The position numbers and the translations under genes were made by a program. This document shows, one piece after another, positions 1 through 7,034 of a stretch of 64,000 nucleotides of DNA. The notes under the pieces are model-generated. The model saw only the letters and a list, made by a program, of their open reading frames with translations. It made no database searches and was not told the DNA's origin. Every line of letters begins with the position of its first letter. Position 1 is the first letter of the stretch. This stretch comes from Tessaracoccus lapidicaptus (GTDB taxonomy: Bacteria > Actinomycetota > Actinomycetes > Propionibacteriales > Propionibacteriaceae): NCBI RefSeq assembly GCF_001693815.1, contig NZ_MBQD01000023.1, positions 186,001-250,000 on the forward strand, read 5' to 3'.

Positions 1-1
1 C

Positions 2-346
2 GGTGTGACGCCGTTCCACAGCATCCTCAAGCAGCGGTTCCACGACGGCGAGCCCCTCGCCGTCACGTTGATCTACGGCAGTGGCTCGGACGACGTGGCG
101 TTCGGCGACGAACTGGCCGAGTGGGAGGAGTCCGACCGGTCACTGACCGTGCATCGGGTCGTGGGTGAGCCCCTCACAGTCGACGTGCTCACCCGCCTGG
201 TGCCCGCGCTGACGGACTGCCTGGTCTATGTGTCGGGTCCGGAGCCGATGGTCGAGGAGCTGGGCGAGGCGCTCCGCGACGCGGGGCTGCCGGACCCGCA
301 GCTCAAGGAGGACTTCTTCCCCGGCTACACCGCCGAGGACATCTGA
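2..346 (+). CDS. FAD/NAD(P)-binding oxidoreductase, C-terminal part (5' end outside window)
   Basis: The window opens inside this reading frame; in-frame sequence runs from base 2 with no credible start nearby, so the N-terminal flavin domain lies upstream. The visible 114 residues form the nucleotide-binding half of a ferredoxin-NADP-reductase-type fold: G-V-T-P-F at the start (the GxTP dinucleotide-binding loop), a central L-I-Y-G-S-G strand, and the Y-V-S-G-P-E-P-M-V motif near residue 80 that closes the NAD(P) site, ending with K-E-D-F-F-P-G-Y. This family moves electrons between NAD(P)H and a flavin or iron-sulfur partner. The electron acceptor cannot be told from this part. Its 3' end overlaps the convergent NmrA gene by 22 bases. 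Confidence 0.8.
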   Translation, partial: GVTPFHSILKQRFHDGEPLAVTLIYGSGSDDVAFGDELAEWEESDRSLTVHRVVGEPLTVDVLTRLVPALTDCLVYVSGPEPMVEELGEALRDAGLPDPQLKEDFFPGYTAEDI

Positions 347-1197
347 GCCCACGACCGCATGGTGGCCTCGAGCGGCTCCGTGGGCCGGCCCAGCAACCGG
401 GCGAGGTCGCCCGTCGTCGCATCCAGGGCTCCCTCGCGGATGCTGCCGTTCATCTCGACGATGAACTGCGCCGTCGCCTCGTCCAGCCCGGCGCCGAGCA
501 AGAGATCGCGCTCGTCGTCGGAGCTCAGGGGCTCGTAGCGCACCGGGGTGCCGAGCACGAGCTGGGCAGTGCCGGCGAACTCCTCGTAGCTCCACGCGGT
601 ATCGCCCGAGAGCTCGTAGACACAGCCCTCATGGCCCGGCGTGGACACCACCACGGCGGCGGCCTCGGCGTAGTCCCGGCGCGGGGCCGTCGCGAGCCGC
701 CCGTCACCCGCGCTGTTGGCCACCACCCCGCCGTCCCGGGCGGCGACGAAATCCTGGTAGTGGTTCTCCGTGTACCACCCGTTGCGCAGCAGGGTGGCGG
801 GGATGCCGGACTCGCGGATGAGTTCCTCGGTGGCCCGGTGGTCGACGGCGAGTCCCAGGATGGTGGTCGGCGCCATCAGCACCGACGTATAGGCAACGTG
901 TCCGACCCCGGCCCGGCGTGCCGCCTCGACGGCGTTGGCATGCAGCGGGAGCCGGTGACCCGGGTCGCTCAGCGAGATGAGCAGCAGGTCCTGCGCCCCG
1001 TGCAGCGCGGCGGCGGTGGCGTCGACGTCCTCGAGGTCGAGCGGAGCTGTGCGGACCCCCCGCCGCGCCAGGTCGCTGAGCCGTACGGCGTTGCGCCCCA
1101 GGGCGAGGATCTCCTCGGCGGGGGTCCCGCGGTCCAGGAGAGCCGCGACGGTCAGGCCGCCCAGCTGTCCGGTGGCTCCGATGATGGCGATGGTCAT
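325..1197 (-). CDS. NmrA/SDR-family NAD(P)-binding protein (QorB-like)
   Basis: A 290-residue Rossmann protein. The N-terminus M-T-I-A-I-I-G-A-T-G-Q-L-G carries the GxxGxxG dinucleotide-binding loop. The later S-V-L-M-A-P segment and R-N-G-W-Y-T-E-N motif near the middle are typical of the NmrA-like atypical short-chain dehydrogenases, which include the NADPH:quinone oxidoreductase QorB. The start is ATG at 1197; an open frame continues upstream to 1599 but lacks family similarity and overlaps the DUF72 remnant. It is probably a redox-sensing or quinone-reducing enzyme; the substrate is not predictable. It is convergent with the reductase at the window start. Confidence 0.85.
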   Translation of the reverse strand: MTIAIIGATGQLGGLTVAALLDRGTPAEEILALGRNAVRLSDLARRGVRTAPLDLEDVDATAAALHGAQDLLLISLSDPGHRLPLHANAVEAARRAGVGHVAYTSVLMAPTTILGLAVDHRATEELIRESGIPATLLRNGWYTENHYQDFVAARDGGVVANSAGDGRLATAPRRDYAEAAAVVVSTPGHEGCVYELSGDTAWSYEEFAGTAQLVLGTPVRYEPLSSDDERDLLLGAGLDEATAQFIVEMNGSIREGALDATTGDLARLLGRPTEPLEATMRSWAQMSSAV

Positions 1198-1226
1198 GGC
1201 TCTCCTCGTCGTGCGATGCGACGATC

Positions 1227-1816
1227 CTAGGCCCGCCCGAGCCATTCCCGGCAGTGGCCCGCCCAGCGGTCGAGGGCCGCGTCGGAGTAGGCGCTGGTGT
1301 ACAGCTCCGTCTCCCCGTGGAGCCGGATGTAGCGGATCCCAGTGGTGGCGTCGCTCATGGTCGGCCAGACACCGGCGCTGTCGGCGATGACCATGGCGAC
1401 GTCGTGCTCCCGCAGCAGGTCGTGCGCCTCCGCTGACTCGAAGCTGGGATGGCGGGGCTCCAGCACGTGGCTCAAGGGCCGCCCGACGGCGACGCCGGGC
1501 GCCGGCGTGGGCCGAGAGCCAGCACGCCGGAGGCGAAGAAGTTCGCCAGCGCGGCGTCGACGTCGTGGAGTTGCTTGAGATGCGTGATGTACCGGGCACC
1601 CTTGACGGCGAAGACGAAGTCGTCCGGTGTCGCGGCCGCCCACGACCGGTACGAACTCGGACGTTGGAGCGAGTAGAAGGACCCGTTGATCTCGACGGAG
1701 TTCATGCGTCCCGCGAGGTACTGCAGTTCGTCGCGCTGCCTCAGCCCGGGCGGATAGAAGTCCCCGCGCCACCGTGGGTACCGCCATCCCGAAACCCCGA
1801 TGCGACACTGAGCCAT
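1227..1816 (-). pseudogene. DUF72 family protein, frameshifted and internally deleted
   Basis: The first part (1816 down to about 1500) reads as an intact DUF72 N-terminus: I-G-V-S-G-W-R-Y-P-R-W-R-G-D-F-Y-P-P-G and S-V-E-I-N-G-S-F-Y, a signature of this TIM-barrel family. After F-A-S-G-V-L-A-L-G the frame is lost. The DUF72 C-terminal half (L-E-P-R-H-P-S-F, then R-L-H-G) resumes in another frame and ends at 1227. The usual middle segment of roughly 60-80 residues is missing, so both a deletion and a frameshift are needed. Intact family members are about 240-300 residues; here only about 195 codons remain in total. Function of the family is unknown. Confidence 0.8.
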
Positions 1817-1854
1817 GCCAGGGAGCGTAGCCGCCGCCCTCCGGGGAGAAGCGA

Positions 1855-1883
1855 GAAACCCCCGCCGGGGCGGGGGTTTCTTT
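1855..1883. terminator. orphan intrinsic terminator hairpin
   Basis: A perfect 12-bp inverted repeat (GAAACCCCCGCC at 1855-1866, GGCGGGGGTTTC at 1869-1880) with a two-base centre, followed by TTT on the plus strand and flanked by A/T on the other. It looks like a rho-independent terminator but lies just upstream of the minus-strand DUF72 start and has no plus-strand gene before it. It may have served a gene lost from the right-hand side. Confidence 0.7.
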
Positions 1884-1937
1884 GATCCGGTGGACCTAGC
1901 GGGAGGCTTGTCGAAACTTACCCCGGCACTGGCGCGG

Positions 1938-2315
1938 ATGGTCGCGAGCCACGGAGCTATTCGCAGGCGTGCGTGTCCACCACGCCCACGGAGGCGTAGC
2001 CTCCTTCAGCTGTCTCGACCGGATGAGGCTGCCCTTCAGGAGGCGGAAACTGCGTACCTGTCGGGGCGGTCGTTGAAGGCGATCGCGAAGGAAGTTGGGA
2101 TCGGGCATGAGCGGTTGTCGCGCCTCCTCCGCGAGCGCGGAGTCAAGCTACGGAACCAGTCCCCTACTCGGGAAGAGACTGCTCAGATGAAGACTCGCTA
2201 CACCGAGGGCATGTCACTTGAACGCATTGGAGCAGTGCTGGGCTACTCGCCTGGCACTGTCAGGGCTCATCTGCTCGCCGCCCAGGTCGTCATGCGCGAC
2301 TCGCATGGGCGATAG
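1938..2315 (+). CDS. helix-turn-helix domain protein (recombinase-associated type)
   Basis: The C-terminal ~100 residues hold two successive helix-turn-helix units: A-Y-L-S-G-R-S-L-K-A-I-A-K-E-V-G-I followed by R-L-S-R-L-L-R-E-R-G-V, then R-Y-T-E-G-M-S-L-E-R-I-G-A-V-L-G-Y followed by T-V-R-A-H-L. This double resolvase-type HTH layout is common in small proteins beside serine recombinases and transposons in actinobacteria. The first ~35 residues are basic and low in similarity, so the gene may be a 5'-truncated remnant; ATG 1938 is the best in-frame start but is uncertain. Codon use is less GC-biased than in the neighbours, suggesting transfer. Specific function unknown. Confidence 0.55.
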   Translation: MVASHGAIRRRACPPRPRRRSLLQLSRPDEAALQEAETAYLSGRSLKAIAKEVGIGHERLSRLLRERGVKLRNQSPTREETAQMKTRYTEGMSLERIGAVLGYSPGTVRAHLLAAQVVMRDSHGR

Positions 2316-2436
2316 GCCTGCGCGATCAGGCCGATCTGTAATCGTCGGGCCTGGCTTCCACTTCGTCGAACAGCGCGTCGTGAACGAGGAGGCGGGCCTC
2401 GGCGCTGAGCGTCCGATCCGAGTGTCAGTCTTCCGC

Positions 2437-2540
2437 TTACTTGCCGACGTCGATAGCCACGCCGGAGAGATCGTTCCAACCTTGCTGGTTACTTGCCGAC
2501 GTCGATAGCCACGCCGGAGAGATCGTTCCAACCTTGCTGG
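2437..2540. repeat. exact 52-bp tandem duplication
   Basis: Bases 2437-2488 are repeated without change at 2489-2540 (each begins TTACTTGCCGACGTCGATAG). The array lies in the ~290-bp gap between the HTH gene and the 3' end of the sialidase gene. No confident gene is seen in this gap. On the minus strand one frame of the repeat reads I-D-V-G-K-stop, and the next region gives only short fragments, so the gap looks like decayed accessory DNA. The perfect identity implies a recent slippage or duplication. Confidence 0.9.
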
Positions 2541-2608
2541 GCCTCAACGCAGCTGGCTGGAGCGCCGTCACGGTGCGACCAGCCTCAACATCAGGATCCC
2601 TGAACGGC

Positions 2609-3703
2609 TCAGCGGGCGGGGGCAACCTCCGGTGGGGCGGCTGCCCCGGCGCGGCCCGGGATCGCGCTGAGCATCGGCTCGCCGCCGTCAAAGCCGACCT
2701 CGTCGCGCGCGATTCGGGCGAAGACGATCGCGTCGTAGTCGCCCGACTCCCACGCCACGGCCAGCGCGCCGTCGGGAAGCTCGAGGGCCACCGAGTAGGC
2801 GCAGGCGCCGTCGTCGATCCCGAGGGCCGGTGTCCACGTCTCGCCGCCGTCGGCCGACCGGCGGATCGCCAGCTCGCGTCGCTCGGACGGATGGTTGAGG
2901 ATTGTGGCGACCACCTGGCTCCCCCAGCGGGACAGCCCTCCATTACACGCGGGGTCGACGAGCTGCTCGTGGGCCACCGGGGGGCCGAACGTCACGCCCC
3001 CGTCGTCGGACACGGCCCAGCGACGACGCGGAGTCGCGCGGGCGTGCAGCAGGACGCGTCCGCCGGGCAGCTCGATGACCTTGTTCTCGTCGCAGTCCGG
3101 GCCGATGCGCTCGCCGAGCGCCCACGTGGTGCCGTCGTCGTCGGAGTAGGCCATGGCGGCGAAGTGCTGCCCGGCCGCAGTGCGGAGCACGAACGGCTGG
3201 AGCAGTCGGCCGGCATGGGCACCCTCGCGCAGCGTCAGACCGTTCCCGGACGACGCGAACATGCCCGTCACGTCGTCGGGCTTGAGGCTCGCCGTGAGGT
3301 CTCGGTGCTGCCAGGCTTGGCCGTCGTCGAACGAGGAGGCCAGCCAGAGGCGCAGCCCCTCACCGGCGCCCGGCTCGGCGTCGAAGAAGCTGCGGCCTGC
3401 CGAGGACACGTACCAGCAGTGCACGACGCCCGGGCCGACGACGAAGCTCGCATCCCCGAAGCCCTCGGAGGCGGTGTGCCGGCGCAGCACCCGCAGCGGG
3501 CCCCAGGAGTGCCCGAGGTCGTCGGAGCTTCTGTACACCACATCGAAGGGTCCGGGCAGGTCGCGCCAGTCGGCGCGCACGTCCCAGGCGGCCAGCAGCC
3601 GGTAGGCGGGCGTCACGGCCAGGGCCGGGATGCGGTAGCAGGGGCTGGTGAAGGCGGCGCCGTCGAACGGGTCACCGCGCTGGGCCAGCACGGAGGTGAT
3701 CAC
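2609..3703 (-). CDS. exo-alpha-sialidase (neuraminidase, GH33 type), cytoplasmic
   Basis: Hydrolyses terminal sialic acid from glycans. The R-I-P motif (Y-R-I-P-A-L, about residues 23-28) supplies the first arginine of the triad that holds the carboxylate. Five Asp-box-like turns follow (S-S-D-D-L-G-H-S-W, S-S-F-D-D-G-Q-A-W, S-D-D-D-G-T-T-W, S-D-D-G-G-V-T-F, S-A-D-G-G-E-T-W). The late Y-S-V-A-L-E region fits the nucleophile tyrosine. At 364 residues it is a bare catalytic domain, with no signal peptide, carbohydrate-binding module or anchor, so it probably acts on imported oligosaccharide inside the cell. The start GTG 3703 overlaps the nanE stop as GTGA, which implies coupling; an in-frame codon at 3730 would reach into nanE. 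Confidence 0.88.
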   Translation of the reverse strand: MITSVLAQRGDPFDGAAFTSPCYRIPALAVTPAYRLLAAWDVRADWRDLPGPFDVVYRSSDDLGHSWGPLRVLRRHTASEGFGDASFVVGPGVVHCWYVSSAGRSFFDAEPGAGEGLRLWLASSFDDGQAWQHRDLTASLKPDDVTGMFASSGNGLTLREGAHAGRLLQPFVLRTAAGQHFAAMAYSDDDGTTWALGERIGPDCDENKVIELPGGRVLLHARATPRRRWAVSDDGGVTFGPPVAHEQLVDPACNGGLSRWGSQVVATILNHPSERRELAIRRSADGGETWTPALGIDDGACAYSVALELPDGALAVAWESGDYDAIVFARIARDEVGFDGGEPMLSAIPGRAGAAAPPEVAPAR

Positions 3704-4380
3704 GCCTCGGCCACTGCCTGCGCGAACCACGACGTGATGGTGGTGGGGTGCGTGATCGCGGTGCCGACGACGACACCCCAGGCCCCGCGACGGATGGACT
3801 CCGCGGCGTCGGCGGGGCTGTGAACACGGCCCTCGACGAGAACGGGGCGGTCGGCCAGGGCGATGATCTCGTCGATCGCCTCCCAGTCCGGGCCGTCGGT
3901 CTTCGGGCGCTCGCCCGAGTAGCCGACCAGCGTGGTGCCGATGACGTCGGCCCCTGCCTCCTGAGCCGCAGCGGCGTCACCGGCCGACCCACAGTCGGCC
4001 ATGACGAGGACTTCCGGGAAGCGCTCCTTCAGGCCGGCGACGGTCTCGGCCAGTGTCCGGCCGTCGGGGCGATCGCGGCGGGTGCCGTCGAGCGCAACGA
4101 TCTCGCAGCCGGTCTCCGCGACCGCGATGCAGCTCTCGAGCGTCGGCGTGATGTAGACGCCGGTGGCGCCCTCCTTGACCAGGCCGATGATCGGCACGTC
4201 GACGGCCGCGCGGATGGCGCGCAGATCGTCCAGGCCCTTCGCCCGGATCGCGGCGGCGCCGCCGGCGACGGCGGCCTGGGCCACCTGGCTCATCGTGCGC
4301 GGATCCAGCATCGGCTCGCCGGGGTACGCCTGGCAGGAGACGACGAGCTGGCCGCGGAGGGAATCGAGGATGGCGTTCAT
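3700..4380 (-). CDS. nanE: N-acetylmannosamine-6-phosphate 2-epimerase
   Basis: A 226-residue TIM-barrel epimerase that converts ManNAc-6-phosphate to GlcNAc-6-phosphate, the third step of sialic-acid catabolism. The family signature is clear: R-G-Q-L-V-V-S-C-Q-A near the start, I-I-G-L-V-K mid-chain, A-L-D-G-T-R-R (catalytic and phosphate region), V-M-A-D-C-G-S, and I-G-T-T-L-V-G-Y-S-G. Length is normal. The ATG overlaps the nanK stop (ATGA) and its own stop overlaps the sialidase GTG, placing it in the middle of a tightly coupled nan operon. Confidence 0.93.
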   Translation of the reverse strand: MNAILDSLRGQLVVSCQAYPGEPMLDPRTMSQVAQAAVAGGAAAIRAKGLDDLRAIRAAVDVPIIGLVKEGATGVYITPTLESCIAVAETGCEIVALDGTRRDRPDGRTLAETVAGLKERFPEVLVMADCGSAGDAAAAQEAGADVIGTTLVGYSGERPKTDGPDWEAIDEIIALADRPVLVEGRVHSPADAAESIRRGAWGVVVGTAITHPTTITSWFAQAVAEA

Positions 4381-5306
4381 GTGAGGCTCCTATGGTGAGG
4401 ATGGGCAGCGACGGAGTCGAGGGCGCGCTTCGCGGCCCCCAGGATCGCGGCGGAGGGACCGGCCGCTGCGGGCAGCACCGGAATGTCGGCGAGGATGGGC
4501 ACGAGTTCGTCGCGGATGGTCCGTCGAAGCGGCCCCCACCAGACGTCGCCGGCGAGCGCCACTCCCCCGCCGATGACGACGCAGGCGGGGTCCAGCACGG
4601 TGACCAGCCCGGCGATCGCGCGCCCGAGCGATGACGCGGCGCGCTCGACGACGGCGAGTGCCTTCTTTTCGCCGGCCTCGGCGCGGGCCATGATGGCCCG
4701 ACCGTCGACGCCGTCGACCCCGTACATCCGCTCGATGGCAGGCCCGGCGGCAACGGCCTCGAGGTGGCCGGGGCGGCCGCAGGCACAGTAGAGGCCCTCC
4801 GCGCCGGGGGTGGGGACGTGCCCGATCTCCCCAGCGACGTGGTGGGCGCCCGTCCAGAGGCGACCATCGAGCACGACAGCACCCCCGACGCCGGTGCCGA
4901 CGGCGACCATCAGCACCGAGCCGTGGTCACGCGCCGCGCCCAGCCACTGTTCGCCCAGCGCGTGGGCGTCGACGTCGTTGATGACCTCGATGGGGCGGTC
5001 GGACCAGCCGCGGCGCTGCCGGAGGCCGCCCGCGACGTCGGTGCCGACCCAGTCGGAGAAGGTGTCGGTGGCCGAGATGATCCGGCCGACGGTGGCGTCG
5101 ACGACGCCCGCGGTCCCGACGCCCAGGCCGACGGTGTCGTCGCCCCCGACCCGGCGGACCAGGTCGGCAACGACGTCGAGCACTGCCTGTCCCCCACGCA
5201 GGGCGGGGGTGGGGGCGGAGACGATCTCACCGAGCGTTCCGTCGGGGGCGACCCGGGCCGCGGCCGTCTTGGTGCCCCCGAGGTCAACCCCGACGACGTG
5301 GCTCAT
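4377..5306 (-). CDS. nanK: N-acetylmannosamine kinase, ROK family
   Basis: Phosphorylates N-acetylmannosamine with ATP. Of 309 residues, D-L-G-G-T-K at 8-13 is the ROK phosphate-binding motif. G-T-G-V-G-G-A-V-V and H-V-A-G-E-I-G-H follow, with the catalytic aspartate in I-N-D-V-D-A-H. The zinc-site motif is C-A-C-G-R-P-G-H, with histidine in place of the third cysteine. ROK kinases differ in sugar choice; assignment to ManNAc rests on its place between nanA and nanE. The start ATG 5306 overlaps the nanA stop by 4 nt, and its stop overlaps nanE. Confidence 0.87.
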   Translation of the reverse strand: MSHVVGVDLGGTKTAAARVAPDGTLGEIVSAPTPALRGGQAVLDVVADLVRRVGGDDTVGLGVGTAGVVDATVGRIISATDTFSDWVGTDVAGGLRQRRGWSDRPIEVINDVDAHALGEQWLGAARDHGSVLMVAVGTGVGGAVVLDGRLWTGAHHVAGEIGHVPTPGAEGLYCACGRPGHLEAVAAGPAIERMYGVDGVDGRAIMARAEAGEKKALAVVERAASSLGRAIAGLVTVLDPACVVIGGGVALAGDVWWGPLRRTIRDELVPILADIPVLPAAAGPSAAILGAAKRALDSVAAHPHHRSLT

Positions 5307-6220
5307 GCCAGCAGCCCGACCTCGCGCAGGATCGTCTCGATACCGGCGACGTCGTCGCTGGCGAGGGGCTCCATCGGCGCCGGCATGGCGCCGGATGCGA
5401 TGATGCCGAGGCTGGCCAGTGCCTGCTTGAACGCCCCGATGCCGCCGGCGTCGCCGGAGCGGCCCTGCGGGACAAAGGCGATCTCGAACAGACGCGCGAT
5501 GCGGTCCTGCTCGTCGCGGACGGCCACCCAGTCGCCGGCCTGCGCCGCGTCCCACATGCGGGCGTACCCGGCGGGGTCGACGTTGCCGAGTCCCGGCACG
5601 GCGCCGTCGGCGCCCAGCAGGAACATCCCGTCACACATGACCTCGTGGCCGGTGAGGAGCTCGAGCGGGTGCCCGGCGGCGCGGTTGGCGGCCACGAGGC
5701 GGCGGAAGCCGACGTCGTCGCCCGAGGAGTCCTTGACGCCCGCGATGACGCCGTCCTTGGCCAGGTTCATCAGCGTGGCGAGGCCGAGGTAGCTGTGCAC
5801 GCGGACGGGCACGTTGTAGGCGAAGACCGGCACCCTCACCGCGTCGGCGATGATCCGGAAGTGACGCTCGATCTCCGCGACGTCGTTGAGGGCGTACAGC
5901 GGGGCGGTGACGACGACTGCGTCGGCCCCGAGGTCCTCGGCGCGCTTGGCGGTCTCCGCGATGCGGCGGGCGGTGAAGTCGGGCGTACCGACGAGCACCG
6001 GGACGCGGCCGGCGGCGCGCTTGACGCAACGGGCGGTGACCTCGTCGCGCTCCGAGTCGGTCAGGTAGGCCACCTGCCCGGACGAACCGAGGATGAAGAG
6101 GCCGTGCAGGCCGCCGTCGATGAGGTGGTCGACGAGCCGATCGAGGCTCTCGAAGTCGACCGAGCCGTCAGTGTGCATGGGCGTGATGACCGGGGGCACG
6201 ATCCCGCGGAAATTGGGCAT
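5303..6220 (-). CDS. nanA: DapA-superfamily aldolase, probable N-acetylneuraminate lyase
   Basis: A 305-residue class I aldolase of the dihydrodipicolinate synthase / N-acetylneuraminate lyase family. G-S-S-G-Q (residues 45-49) replaces the usual G-[ST]-[ST]-G-E carboxylate loop. Y135 (F-A-Y-N-V-P) and K163 (G-V-K-D-S-S-G) match the catalytic tyrosine and Schiff-base lysine. The predicted reaction splits sialic acid to pyruvate and N-acetylmannosamine. The sequence alone would also fit other DapA-like lyases; the nanK-nanE-sialidase context decides the call. It starts 25 bp after the ABC ATPase gene and overlaps nanK by 4 nt. Confidence 0.82.
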   Translation of the reverse strand: MPNFRGIVPPVITPMHTDGSVDFESLDRLVDHLIDGGLHGLFILGSSGQVAYLTDSERDEVTARCVKRAAGRVPVLVGTPDFTARRIAETAKRAEDLGADAVVVTAPLYALNDVAEIERHFRIIADAVRVPVFAYNVPVRVHSYLGLATLMNLAKDGVIAGVKDSSGDDVGFRRLVAANRAAGHPLELLTGHEVMCDGMFLLGADGAVPGLGNVDPAGYARMWDAAQAGDWVAVRDEQDRIARLFEIAFVPQGRSGDAGGIGAFKQALASLGIIASGAMPAPMEPLASDDVAGIETILREVGLLA

Positions 6221-6245
6221 GGTGATCTGTTGTTCCGTTTCTCTC

Positions 6246-7034
6246 TTAGAGGAGTGAAGGCACGGCGCTGAGCAGCGTCCGCGTGTACTCGTGGGTGGGG
6301 TTGGCGAAGATCTGGTCGGCCTGTCCGGTCTCGACGATCTGCCCGGCCAGCATGACTGCCATGCGGTCGGAGATGTAGCGCACGGTGTTGATGTCGTGGC
6401 TGATGAAGACCAGCCCCAGCCCGAGCTGGTCTTTCAGGTCGCTCAGCAGGTTGAGCACCTGGGCGCGCACCGACACGTCGAGGGCCGAGGTCGGCTCGTC
6501 GGCGATGATGACGTCCGGGTCCAGCGCGAGCGCGCGGGCGATGGCGACGCGCTGCCGCTGCCCGCCGGAGATCTGCCGGGGCAGCACGTCGAGCGCCGAT
6601 TGCGGCAGACCGACGAGGTCGAGCAGCTCCTTGACCCGCTTCTCCCGCTCGGAGGGCTCAAGCACGCCGTGCACCTTGAATGGGTCGAGCAGCGTGTCGC
6701 GCACGATCATGCGCGGGTTGAGAGCGGTGGCCGGGTCCTGGAACACCACCGAGACGGCGCGCCCCAGCTTCTTCCGGCCAGCTGCGTTGAGCTTCATCTG
6801 TTCGCCCTTGAAGCGCACCTCGCCGGAGGTGACGGGCTGGAGGCCCACCATCACTCGCGCCAGGGTGGACTTGCCGCAGCCCGACTCGCCCACGAGGCCG
6901 AGCGTCTCGCCCTTGCTGACCGAGATGTTGACGCCGTTGACGGCGTGTACCCGGTCGGGGCGGAACAGCTTGCCGGTGCGCGACTTGTGGACGACGTGGA
7001 CGTCGCGCAGGTCGACGACGGGGGTGGTGCTCAT
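6246..7034 (-). CDS. peptide/sialic-acid-type ABC transporter ATP-binding subunit (DppF/OppF-like)
   Basis: A 262-residue ATPase of the dipeptide/oligopeptide importer class. Walker A is G-E-S-G-C-G-K-S-T (49-57), the signature is I-S-G-G-Q-R-Q-R, Walker B is V-I-I-A-D-E-P-T, and the switch histidine is in F-I-S-H-D. The oligopeptide-type C-terminal stretch A-N-P-T-H-E-Y-T is present, but the chain ends soon after (L-L-S-A-V-P-S-L-L), so the usual cysteine-rich Opp tail is missing. It overlaps the upstream permease-ATPase fusion by ATGA. With it and the separate permease it forms the importer feeding the nan enzymes. Confidence 0.88.
   Translation of the reverse strand: MSTTPVVDLRDVHVVHKSRTGKLFRPDRVHAVNGVNISVSKGETLGLVGESGCGKSTLARVMVGLQPVTSGEVRFKGEQMKLNAAGRKKLGRAVSVVFQDPATALNPRMIVRDTLLDPFKVHGVLEPSEREKRVKELLDLVGLPQSALDVLPRQISGGQRQRVAIARALALDPDVIIADEPTSALDVSVRAQVLNLLSDLKDQLGLGLVFISHDINTVRYISDRMAVMLAGQIVETGQADQIFANPTHEYTRTLLSAVPSLL

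Noticed and set aside
1198-1599. N-terminal extension of the NmrA protein
   Set aside because: The Rossmann fold begins exactly at ATG 1197; the upstream frame is antisense/other-frame reading of the DUF72 remnant.
2437-2540. IS110-type transposase start suggested by V-A-I-D-V-G-K
   Set aside because: A stop codon follows directly after the K in both repeat copies and no DEDD-transposase sequence continues in any frame.
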